From contig NZ_CP036273.1 of assembly GCF_007747215.1 (NCBI RefSeq), positions 3,890,322-3,954,321 on the forward strand: a DNA stretch of 64,000 bases, given 5' to 3'. This document shows positions 10,801 to 17,922 of this stretch, piece after piece. The position numbers and the translations under genes were made by a program. Position 1 is the stretch's first letter. Each line of letters starts with the position of its first letter. The stretch is from Urbifossiella limnaea (GTDB taxonomy: Bacteria > Planctomycetota > Planctomycetia > Gemmatales > Gemmataceae). The notes beneath the pieces are model-generated. The model was not told where the DNA came from, ran no database searches, and worked only from the letters and a program-made list of their open reading frames with translations.

Positions 10801-10842
10801 TTCCGTGCCATGGTCGCGGCCGCCGCCGTCCTCGCACCCTGA
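7822..10842 (+). CDS. Transmembrane Ser/Thr protein kinase with TPR-rich C-terminus (DFN variant)
   Basis: 1006 residues. A helical N-terminal region (1-150) precedes the kinase domain (about 155-470). The Gly loop is GRGAFGRVF, the catalytic Lys is in VVLKVSS, and the catalytic loop is HRDLKPANV near residue 320. The metal-binding motif reads DFN (residues 341-343) rather than DFG. The Asp is kept, so catalysis is possible but atypical. About 60 extra residues rich in Gly/Ala/Pro are inserted between the N-lobe hinge and the HRD helix. A membrane helix lies at about 496-518, and the outer part (about 620-960) holds TPR-like repeats such as [19 protein letters not shown]. The start overlaps the sigma gene. 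The pair is likely one signalling unit. Confidence 0.9.
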   Translation: MNRTDTPPAPAPPAFDAELDGFVAAFERAAARDPAAAPAAFLPPADHPKYRAVLRELARIDLEFAWDRGAPRRVEAYRDRLPELFADADGLRAVAWEEYRLRQAAGECPTPADYHRRFGIDLGGATGPAHLPRTSVLGSEAGDEPSTMPAPGDRVGEFELVRELGRGAFGRVFLAHEPGLAGRPVVLKVSSRLVGEAQTLARLQHTNIVPVYSIRRHGPYHVLVMPFLGATTLADLLASFRGPGGLPGSGKGLVSTLAGHAHRTTGGASDATPAPPAGDAPGLSRAALARLEALSYPDTVLWLGAQLADGLAHAHDRGVLHRDLKPANVLVTDDGRPMLLDFNLAADAADPAVGDLPAGGTLHYMAPEVLAALADHRGHADPRADVYALGLVLYELLTGTFPYPDPPPGPPAATVQAMRAARAEPAPSARRFHPDLAPAVASILATCLDSDFTRRYPTAAALRDDLQRQLDARPLAFAANPSPRERFAKWRRRHPRAASGASVAAAAAVVLALTAGGFLVRQQHLGRLEAADARHGLAAERDAVEALLIDHDAPGAFAADAARRAEAVLAPYHTDAADWPAGPLLARLPSEEAHAARADAGRLLMALAEARAALAAREPDPAARADRFAAALRANEQAAAVTDAARPQRAALRRAAGLPPEPDAPAVTPAEGVAESIRAGRYREVIERARPQGREAHYPAWVVLGYCHLRLAENADAVRCLDVAAALAPDAAAVRFHRGIALHQLGRHAAARAEFDAVLAALPDHPESLLNRALARLGEKDHAGAVADLDRLERTGARLPRLYFVREHARRLAGDAAGAAADLRAGLAAEPNDPAAWVARGRARLRARPADPAAALADFRAATRLDPGYLLGWENAAEVLSEHLNRPDEAVAALDRVLELNPAHAPARAGRSVLHARAGRTAAARADAARCVGADTPALILYQIGCAHLLCAATDDERQTGLGFLRAALRKDPSWGRFMPSDADLKTVHGVEAFRAMVAAAAVLAP

Positions 10843-10870
10843 CCCACGTCATTCTCCCGGTGGTGAACCG

Positions 10871-12883
10871 ATGACCGATACCCGCTCCCGCTTCCGCCCG
10901 CGGCTCGACGCCCTCGAAGGCCGCGAGGTGCCGGCGCAGTTCGGCGTGGCGTGGGGCGACCCGACGCACCTGACACTCAGTTTCGTGCCGGACGGCACCC
11001 CGGCGGAGGGGACGCCGAGCACGCTGTTCGCCACCCTCGACGCGGCCGTGGGCCGGGCCGCGTGGCAGGGGGCGGTGCTGCGGGCCGTGCAGACGTGGAG
11101 CGAACTCGGCAACCTGAACGTCGGCCTCGTCGCCGACGCCGGGCAGCCGTTCGGCACGCCCGGCGAGACGCAGGGCGACGCGCGGTTCGGCGACATCCGC
11201 GTCGGCGCCGTGCCGATGACCGCCGAGCTGGCGAACGCCGTACCGCCCGACCCGTTCCTGTCCGGCACCCTGGCCGGCGACGTGTTCCTGAACACCGCCG
11301 GGCACTTCGACCCCGCCAACCTGTACGGCGTGGCGCTGCACGAGGTCGGCCACGCCCTCGGGCTCGGGCCGAGCGCCGACCCGCGGTCGGTGATGTACAA
11401 CCAGTTCTCGGGCAACACCGTCCCCACGGCCAGCGACACGGCCGCGCTGCGGGCGCTCTACGGGGTGCGGGCGCCGGACGCGAACGAGGGGGACAAGGGG
11501 AACGCCGAGCCGAAGACCGCCACCCGCATCCACTACCCCCAGTCGCCGACGGGTGCCGAAATCTTCTCCGCCCCGCTCGTCGGGTACGGCGACGTCACCA
11601 CCCGCCAGGACGTGGACACCTTCTACCTGTCGCCCCCGGGCGGGTACACGGGGCCGATGACCGTCCGCGTCCAGACTGCCGGCGTCAGCTTCCTGGCCGC
11701 CCGGCTGAGCATCGTCGACCTGAACAACCGCGTTCTCGCGCAGGCCGTCGGGGGCGGGTCGGCCGGCGGTGTGCTGAGTCTGACGCTCCCGTCCGTGAAC
11801 CCGTCCGCGAAGTACTACGTCCGAGTCGAGGCTGCGCCGGGCGGGCCGGTCGGCGTCGGCCGGTACGCCGTCGCGGTGACGATGGACCGCCTCCAACTGC
11901 CGACCGTCACGCCGCTCGACGCCGTGCTCCGCGGCCCGTACGACACGCTCGACGCTAACGACCTCTACGCCGTGTTCACCGACCCCGACCACGCCTTCTA
12001 CGACGACGACCTGCACGCCGACGACACGATCGATGTGGCGACGAGTCTCCCGGCCACGCCGGGGTACGCGGCCGACAGCCACTACCGGGTCGTCGCCAGC
12101 CTGGCGGACGCGGCCGACAACGACTTCTACCGCGTCCGCGCCCCGGACGTGCGGACGGCGCAGGTGATGACGGCGACGGTGCGGGCGGTCGACCTGAACG
12201 CCGTCGCCCCGCGGGTCGAGCTGCTCGACGGCAGCAACCGCGTCATCCCGGCGCGGGTGCTGGTGAACGGGAACGGGACGTTCACCGTCCAGGCGACCGG
12301 CGTGCCGCCGCGGAAGGCGAACTACTTCGTGCGGGTGTATGAGGCGGGCGGCGCGTCGGGCAACTACGCCCTCGACGTGAGCTTCGGCACGACCGCGGCG
12401 GCAGTGAGCGACTTTGCCGCCGGCACGCTGGCCGGGGCCGGCGCCGCGAGCGGGTTCAACGTGTACGTCGGCCAGACGCAGCTGTTCGGCCTGACCCTGA
12501 CTGCGACCGGCGCCGCCGCCGCGGTGCGCGTGCAAATCCGCAGCGCCGCCGACCCGACGGGGCCGGCGCTGTTCGACCTGACGGCCGCGGCCGGCGACAC
12601 CGTCTCCGGCCCGGCACTGGTGCTACCGCCGGGCGCCTACGTGGTGACGTTCACGGCCTCGGCGGACGCGACCGGGCCGCTCGGGTTCGTCCTCTCGGGT
12701 TCGACGCTGACCGACCCGGTCGGCCCGGTAGCAGGGGATACGACGCTGACACCCCAGTACCTGGCGCCGACCTCGCCGACCGCGAGCACCCAGCCGTCGA
12801 TCGACACACAGGCCGTGTACCAGTTCCTGTACCCCACGGGGCGGCTTGGCTACGACCCCTATCTTTGGGTTTTCTCGTTCTGA
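10871..12883 (+). CDS. Secreted matrixin-like zinc metalloprotease with C-terminal beta domains
   Basis: 670 residues. The planctomycete extracellular motif LDALEGREVPA lies near residue 17. The catalytic domain occupies about residues 25-200. It has HEVGHALGLGPSAD at residues 157-170, the HExxHxxGxxxxxD zinc site of matrixins, and SVMYNQ supplies the Met-turn. Two or three pre-peptidase-C-like beta domains follow (for example FYLSPPGGYTGPMTVRVQTAG). The protein should cleave extracellular proteins or process surface proteins. The ATG at 10871 starts 28 bp after the kinase stop with GGTGG upstream, so it may be transcribed with the sigma/kinase pair. An earlier start at 10805 would lie inside the kinase gene. 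Confidence 0.87.
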   Translation: MTDTRSRFRPRLDALEGREVPAQFGVAWGDPTHLTLSFVPDGTPAEGTPSTLFATLDAAVGRAAWQGAVLRAVQTWSELGNLNVGLVADAGQPFGTPGETQGDARFGDIRVGAVPMTAELANAVPPDPFLSGTLAGDVFLNTAGHFDPANLYGVALHEVGHALGLGPSADPRSVMYNQFSGNTVPTASDTAALRALYGVRAPDANEGDKGNAEPKTATRIHYPQSPTGAEIFSAPLVGYGDVTTRQDVDTFYLSPPGGYTGPMTVRVQTAGVSFLAARLSIVDLNNRVLAQAVGGGSAGGVLSLTLPSVNPSAKYYVRVEAAPGGPVGVGRYAVAVTMDRLQLPTVTPLDAVLRGPYDTLDANDLYAVFTDPDHAFYDDDLHADDTIDVATSLPATPGYAADSHYRVVASLADAADNDFYRVRAPDVRTAQVMTATVRAVDLNAVAPRVELLDGSNRVIPARVLVNGNGTFTVQATGVPPRKANYFVRVYEAGGASGNYALDVSFGTTAAAVSDFAAGTLAGAGAASGFNVYVGQTQLFGLTLTATGAAAAVRVQIRSAADPTGPALFDLTAAAGDTVSGPALVLPPGAYVVTFTASADATGPLGFVLSGSTLTDPVGPVAGDTTLTPQYLAPTSPTASTQPSIDTQAVYQFLYPTGRLGYDPYLWVFSF

Positions 12884-13042
12884 TTGTTGGGAGTCATGTT
12901 TCGCGACGACAAGTTGTGGGCAGATGCCGGCGAGTTCGCGGGTGACGCGCGAGCTGCGGTTCAGGGTCACGGCGCCGTACTTCATCGCTCCGAACACCGG
13001 CTTCCCGTCTACGAACGCCGCCGCGATGAACAACCGGTAGCC

Positions 13043-13321
13043 CTATCGGCAATCGACGTGGACGGAGACGACATGTGGGTGGCGGAGGTTGGCGGCAGTC
13101 TTCGACTCACGGATGGACTGCATGATTTGTGCTGGATTGTTGAACACCTTGGGGTTGGGCACCTTGAACGCCACTCCTGGTAGAGTTCCGGGTTGTATGC
13201 CCGGAACGCGGTTCCGAACGCCCCGGCCCCACGCATTCCACTGACAGCGAATCGCCCGACACCCTCCACCTTCTCGGCGATGGCGGCGGTGGGTGTGAAC
13301 GCCCCCTCAGATGTACGGCTA
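13043..13321 (-). pseudogene. Ser/Thr kinase pseudogene, N-lobe part (left of the IS630 insertion)
   Basis: The minus strand reads RFAVSGMRGAGAFGTAFRAY, a kinase Gly loop, then NPELYQE. After a one-base loss near 13172 it continues VAFKVPNPKVFNNPAQIMQS and LRHPHVVSVHV, the beta3 Lys and alphaC segment, and stops at 13043-13045. The right-hand neighbour of this text on the minus strand is a mobile element; the missing 5' codons are found on its other side at 14538. The reading 3' of 13043 (RLFIAAAFVDG...) could be a continuation but is too degraded to assign, and no catalytic loop remains. Dead gene. Confidence 0.7.
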
Positions 13322-14537
13322 GTCGGCTGACGCTTTCGAGTTGCGGACAGCCCACCGATCAGCTCCACTGGGGCGATCGGGAGGACTCCGCCATGAAGAA
13401 GTACGTCGTGACCCTGACCGCCGAAGAGCGGGTCGAGTTGACCGGGTTGCTGGCGGCCGGGAGGACGGCCGCCCAGAAGGTGGCCCACGCCCGCATCCTG
13501 CTCAAGGCCGACACCGCCGACGGCCGGCCGGGGTGGACGGACGACCGGATCGCCGAGGCCGTGGAGGTCAGCACCGACACCGTCGGGCGGGTCCGCCAGC
13601 GGTTCGTCGAGTCGGGGGTGGCCGCCGCCCTGACCCGGAAGGCCCAGGCCAAGCCGAGTCGGGAGCGGGTGCTGGACGGGGCGGCCGAGGCCCGACTCAT
13701 CACCCTCGCCTGCTCCCCGCCCCCGGACGAGCGCACCCGGTGGACCCTGCGGATGCTGGCCGACAAGTTGGTCGAGCTGGAGGTCGTTCCCGCCGTCTCG
13801 GCCGAGACGGTCCGGCGGGTGATGAAAAAAACGTGGTGAAGCCGCACCTGAAGGAGCAGTGGTGCCTGCCGGACGGCCCGAGCGGGGAGTTCGTGGCCCG
13901 GATGGAGGACGTGATCGAGGTGTACCACCGGCCGGCGGACCCGAAGCGGCCGCTGGTCTGCATCGACGAGTCGTCCAAGCAGTTGGTGAGTGAGGTCCGT
14001 GAGCCCCTGCCGACCGCCCCGGGCGCCCCGGCCCGGTACGACTACGAGTACAAGCGGGAGGGGACGGCGAACCTGTTCATGATCTCCGAGCCGCTGGCGG
14101 GTTGGCGGCAGGTGACGGTGACGGACCGGCGGACGGCGAAGGACTTCGCCGAGGTGCTGCGGTGGCTGGTGGAGGAGCGGCACCCCGGGGCCGACAAGCT
14201 GGTCCTGGTGACGGACAACCTGAACACCCACGACCCGGGGTGCCTGTACGAGGCGTTCGAGCCGGACCGGGCGCGGCGGATCGCCGCGAAGCTGGAGTGG
14301 CATTACACCCCGAAGCACGGGTCGTGGCTGAACGTGGCGGAGTGCGAGTTGGCCGCCCTGTCGGGTCAGTGCCTGGACCGCCGGATCGGGTCGGCGGGCG
14401 CGGCTGAGCCAGGTGGTGACGGCGTGGGTGAAGGAGCGGAACGAGCGGAAGGTCGGAGTGAACTGGCGCTTCACGACGGCCGACGCCCGGGTCAAACTCC
14501 GCCGGCTCTACCCCGCACCTCAAAAGTGCTGACCGAC
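13322..14537 (+). mobile_element. IS630-family element with terminal inverted repeats and TA target duplication
   Basis: The ends are imperfect 19-bp inverted repeats: left GTCGGCTGACGCTTTCGAG at 13322-13340, and right, read inward, GTCGGTCAGCACTTTTGAG at 14519-14537. They agree at 13 of 19 positions. Both ends are flanked by TA (13320-13321 and 14538-14539), the target duplication of the IS630/Tc1 group. The element is 1216 bp. It splits a kinase gene on the opposite strand, whose frame is restored exactly when the element plus one TA is removed. Confidence 0.85.
13393..14532 (+). pseudogene. IS630 family transposase, two reading-frame breaks
   Basis: The first part (13393-13839, 148 codons) is the helix-turn-helix half: ERVELTGLLAAGRTAAQKV and TPDxIAEAVEVSTDTVGRVRQRF-like. 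It ends right after a run of seven A (13825-13831). The catalytic half continues in the -1 frame with KNVVKPHLKEQW, VCIDESSKQLV (first Asp), LVTDNLNTHD (second Asp) and GSWLNVAECELAAL (Glu), a full DDE set. Slippage on the A7 run could join the halves, as proposed for other IS630 elements. A second break near 14395-14405 has no slippery run, and the true C-terminus (VVTAWVKERNERKV...) is in another frame. That break probably inactivates this copy. Confidence 0.85.
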
Positions 14538-14640
14538 TAGCGGCTTTGAACCGGGACCCGCACGCCGGGCACCCGACCGCCCTGCTGACTGCCGCGTCTG
14601 GAATTGTCGATCGGCGGGCACGCGCCGGGTTGGGTAGGCG
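14538..14640 (-). pseudogene. Ser/Thr kinase pseudogene, N-terminal zinc-ribbon-like part (right of the IS630 insertion)
   Basis: The minus strand reads AVSRAVGCPACGSRFKAA up to the TA target site. Joined across the element it runs in frame into SRTSEGAFTPTAAIAEKVEG and the kinase Gly loop at 13043-13321. A CxxC motif before the kinase domain is common in planctomycete kinases. I could not fix the original start codon. The upstream limit given is approximate. From here to 15011 I see no other gene. Confidence 0.6.
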
Positions 14641-15011
14641 ACCGGTGCGAGCATGTCGCGGTCTCAGAGCGTGAGGAGAACCTAGCAAACTCCAGAACGA
14701 GACACCCCCAGTGGCGTGCCTCGCTGGGACCTGATTCCGGTCAGTGGTAAGACGTTTGGCGTCCCGAAGCGAGGCGGACCACTGCAGCGCTCGGCGTCGA
14801 CGGGCTCGCCGTGGTAAGAATTAACCACCACCAAGTGGCAGTCCAGCACGGAACGACCGTCGAGTGGGTCAGAAAGACCCTCTTGATTTACGGTCGGGCA
14901 CTTCTTGCCCGTTCGGGCAATTAGCACGTCCAGAGACTCCCGCCAGACAGCCGCCGGCCGGTGCCGCCGAATGTCGCTGTGGGCCACACCCCGTCCGGAG
15001 GTGCCGACGTG

Positions 15012-15176
15012 ATGACGGCCGCTCCCGTTCGCCCCTTCGACCGCACGCCACCCGCCGAAATGACCCCAGCCGAGCGGGCCACCGCCGTCGCCGCACTCCA
15101 CGCTACCGGCCTCCTCCGCTACCTCTACCCTGCCGCCTTCCCGCACCCGGACGGCACCACGAATTCGCAGGAATAA
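15012..15176 (+). CDS. Small conserved-looking protein of unknown function (54 aa)
   Basis: A short frame starting MTAAPVRPFDRTPPAEMTPA and continuing with a helix ERATAVAALHATGLLRYLYP. A perfect GGAGG lies 12 bases before the ATG at 15012, which favours real translation. The pattern MTPAERxxxVAALLATGLLR resembles short proteins that accompany transposase and recombinase fragments in Gemmata-like genomes. That is recollection, not a search result. It precedes a broken DUF2924 gene, which suggests both are parts of the same former mobile unit. Function unknown. Confidence 0.5.
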   Translation: MTAAPVRPFDRTPPAEMTPAERATAVAALHATGLLRYLYPAAFPHPDGTTNSQE

Positions 15177-15264
15177 CCAGCCGAATCGACTTGATGCGTC
15201 GCCCCGCGCAAGCGTTACTGTCCACGCCGGTTAACGACCCCGAGACGCCCGAGAGGAGGCCCGC

Positions 15265-15396
15265 ATGCCTGCGACAACCGAGAAGCCGCCGACGTTGGCG
15301 AAGGAGCTGGCGGCGCTAATGCGGATGACCGCGGCCAAACTCCGCGACAAGTACGCGGCGGTGTTCGGCGAGCCGGCCGCGTCCGGCGACCAGCGG
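15265..15396 (+). pseudogene. DUF2924 protein, N-terminal fragment
   Basis: The first ~43 codons (MPATTEKPPTLAKELAALMR, MTAAKLRDKYAAVFGEP) are a typical DUF2924 beginning. After GEPAASGDQ the reading becomes antisense to a transposase fragment, so the gene is truncated at about 15396. DUF2924 proteins usually sit beside recombinase genes. The frame happens to stay open into the downstream sigma gene, but the two are unrelated. Confidence 0.65.
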
Positions 15397-15651
15397 CTTG
15401 ACGACTTCGTGGGCCAGGCGGGCGGCTATCCAGTCGGTCCGCGCACCGGCGGCCGCAACGGTGGTGTAGCACGGGCGGTACTCGTCGCTCAGCCCGGCGG
15501 CCCGGCCCCAACTCGTCACCGTCCGACGGCCGCGGGCCAGGACGGCCCCGACGAGCAGCCACGCCAGCCGGGGAGCCGATCGTGGGTCGAGGACGGACGC
15601 GAGGCGGGAAAACGGGTGGCACGACGGGGGGAGGGGATGCGAAGATGGCAT
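15390..15651 (-). pseudogene. IS701/DDE_5-type transposase, N-terminal fragment
   Basis: The minus strand starts at the ATG at 15651 and reads ASVLDPRSAPRLAWLLVGAV, LARGRRTVTSWGRAAGLSDE, YRPCYTTVAAAGARTDWIAA and RLAHEVVKPLVAG, the N-terminus of a DDE_5-type transposase. It is cut at its junction with the DUF2924 fragment near 15390, so the DDE residues are absent. The two pieces are fused tail to tail. Confidence 0.65.
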
Positions 15652-15882
15652 GGCCGGTTCCGTCCGGGGCGAGGGTCGTGTGGTACCGCCATCGTCCCGG
15701 ACGGGCCGGCCGTCGTCTACCCGCCCAGGGTCAGCCGCTCAAGTACAGGAAGTTGCGGAAAGCACAGACCTGACCGATCCAGCCCCCTGAGAGAATCTTG
15801 CCGCATTTCGAGATTTCTGTCGGCAAAGCGGACCCGGCGGCATTTTACTGTACATCGACAGCCCGCGCCGCGGTCGGACGCC

Positions 15883-17856
15883 ATGGACCCACTGGAACAC
15901 ATCCTCCGTCGATTTCTGGCTGACGAGCCCTACCGGCGGTTGAGCGACGACGACTTGTGGGTCCGGTTCCGGGATCACGGGGATGAGGGTGCATTTCGAG
16001 TGCTACTGCAGCGGGTCGGTGGGCGGATCTACGCTCGGTGCCGCGCCGTCCTGGGTGACGATCACCTGGCCGAGGAAGCCGTTCAGGAGACGTTGCTCGC
16101 CCTGATCCGTCACCGCGGCCGCCTGCCGACCTACGGGGCCGCCGTCGCCTGGCTGTACCAGACGGCGACCAACACTGCTCGGCAGGTCAACCGTCATCGG
16201 TGGAGGCTGACTCGGCGCGAACAGCGGAAAGCGGAGGAGTGCCCACCGGAAAGCACTCCCGCCCCGGACCTCGACGCGGATGCCCGGCATGCAACACTGA
16301 CGGCGGCCCTGCTCCGATTGCCGACCGCCCAGCGGCGATCCCTGGAGTTGGTCTACCAGGAGGGGATGACGCACGCCGAGGCGGCCGCTGCATTGGGCTG
16401 GTCCCGCGGCTCGGTCAGTACGTGTGTCCAGCGCGGACTGGGGCGGTTGCGGCAATTGCTCGGTCGAGAAGACATACTCGCAGTCGGAGGAGTGGCGGTT
16501 CTGGAAGCCGCCCTCTCCGCCCGCTCAGCGGGGCTCGATCCACCCCGAGCCGCTGCCCTCGCTGACATCACCTGGGCCCGGGCGGAGGCGGGCGTCCCGC
16601 TGACCGGGGGGTGGTGGATGCCGCGAGGGATCCCGTCGGCGATCGGCCTGGTCGTTTGCGCCGGAGGCGTGGCGGCAACCGGTGCGGTGCAGGGTTGGTG
16701 GACGGCCACACGGAGCCCCCAGCCACTCGCGCCGACCCCGGCCGTCGCCGCGGCCGTCGAGCCGGAAAACCTGCAGGTGAAAAACCTGCGGATCACGCGG
16801 GAAGAGATCGCCCCGCAGGTCCGGGACATCTTCCAGCGATTCTACCCCAAGGAGAACTTGGTCCGTGTCGAGAGCGTCCGTGCGTTCGGGTCGGAGGTCG
16901 AAGTCGAGCTGCGGGTGACGCCACCGCCCCCGGCGATCACCCAGCTCGCCGCCGTGTCGCGCGGCCGCTACTGTGTGTTTCGGCGCAAGCTTCGGGTTGA
17001 CTCGCAGCCGACTGGGGATACCCGCTGGTACTGGATGAACCCGGAAAAGCCCGTCGCCATCAAACTCCCGGCTTTGTCCGGGCCGGGGCGGGAGGTCGTG
17101 ATTGGGCGGGACGAGTTCGCGGCCACGGAACGGCTGTTCGACCGACTCCCGAAGGACGAACGAGCCGAGGCCGCGCTACTCCGACTGCTCTTCGGCCCGC
17201 CGGGTAGTGAGTTGCTGCTTCCGGCCAGGAGTCTGGGAGCCTCGGGATTCTCCGGCAGGGTGATCCTGGCGGCGGAGTGCGGCGGGTTGTACGTCCGGGA
17301 CGACACCGACTCGTGGCGATACACCGGGGAATGTCCCGGCGTCTCGCCGGTGGTGGCGGACGGGCGCGCCTTCTGCCACGTGAATGGCGGGATCTGGTCT
17401 CGACTGCTCGCCGAGCCGACGGCCCCGTGGGTGAAGTGGTGCGACGAGCCGCCACTCGAACCGGGCGACCAGGACCGTCGCGACTTGTTCATCGCTGGCG
17501 GGCGGTTGTGTATGGCCATGAAACCGCACGCCCTAAACTCCCGGCCGCTGTCCGACCCGGCAGTCGGCTGGGTGCGGACCACACACCCGGTCCAACATGG
17601 GGGCTTCGCGGTCGTGGGTGACTTTTTGTTCGGGAACGACGGCGAGCGCCTGTTCAAGCGACCCGCGAGCCAGCTCGATGCGGCCTGGGTTCCGGTCGGC
17701 CCGTGGCCGCCCGGGTACGACCGATTGGTCGCGGACGGAGACCGCCTGCTAGCGTTCGGCCGGGACCCGGGGCCGATCTACGCCCGCCCGGCCGCAGCCC
17801 TCGCGGACGTGCCCTGGACGGAAGCCGGCCGCGTCCACGACCCGTACAAGCAGTGA
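15883..17856 (+). CDS. ECF sigma factor fused to a membrane-anchored C-terminal domain
   Basis: 657 residues. About residues 1-185 are an ECF sigma factor: region 2 (DDDLWVRFRDHGDEGAFRVL, then DDHLAEEAVQETLLALIRHRG) and region 4 (LPTAQRRSLELVYQEGMTHA, SRGSVSTCVQRGLGRL). A hydrophobic helix near 247-267 (IPSAIGLVVCAGGVAATGAV) would anchor the protein. The remaining ~390 residues should lie outside, with a mixed domain (ITREEIAPQVRDIFQRFYP) and a Trp/Gly-rich beta part resembling a propeller. Such a fusion could sense an envelope signal and release or restrain the sigma domain. The frame is open from 15265, but sigma homology begins at the ATG at 15883. Confidence 0.85.
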   Translation: MDPLEHILRRFLADEPYRRLSDDDLWVRFRDHGDEGAFRVLLQRVGGRIYARCRAVLGDDHLAEEAVQETLLALIRHRGRLPTYGAAVAWLYQTATNTARQVNRHRWRLTRREQRKAEECPPESTPAPDLDADARHATLTAALLRLPTAQRRSLELVYQEGMTHAEAAAALGWSRGSVSTCVQRGLGRLRQLLGREDILAVGGVAVLEAALSARSAGLDPPRAAALADITWARAEAGVPLTGGWWMPRGIPSAIGLVVCAGGVAATGAVQGWWTATRSPQPLAPTPAVAAAVEPENLQVKNLRITREEIAPQVRDIFQRFYPKENLVRVESVRAFGSEVEVELRVTPPPPAITQLAAVSRGRYCVFRRKLRVDSQPTGDTRWYWMNPEKPVAIKLPALSGPGREVVIGRDEFAATERLFDRLPKDERAEAALLRLLFGPPGSELLLPARSLGASGFSGRVILAAECGGLYVRDDTDSWRYTGECPGVSPVVADGRAFCHVNGGIWSRLLAEPTAPWVKWCDEPPLEPGDQDRRDLFIAGGRLCMAMKPHALNSRPLSDPAVGWVRTTHPVQHGGFAVVGDFLFGNDGERLFKRPASQLDAAWVPVGPWPPGYDRLVADGDRLLAFGRDPGPIYARPAAALADVPWTEAGRVHDPYKQ

Positions 17857-17922
17857 CTCGCCCGCACCGCGTCCCTGCTCGAAGTGTTGCAGTCTCGTAA
17901 GTTCCTCCGCCGGAGTCGCCCG

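Noticed and set aside
14682-15146. Minus-strand frame of 154 codons between the kinase remnant and the DUF2924 fragment
   Set aside because: No ribosome site or family pattern, and it overlaps antisense the small gene with a strong GGAGG at 15012.
15265-17856. One 863-residue protein from the DUF2924 start to the sigma fusion
   Set aside because: The middle is antisense to a transposase fragment and the sigma homology has its own ATG at 15883.
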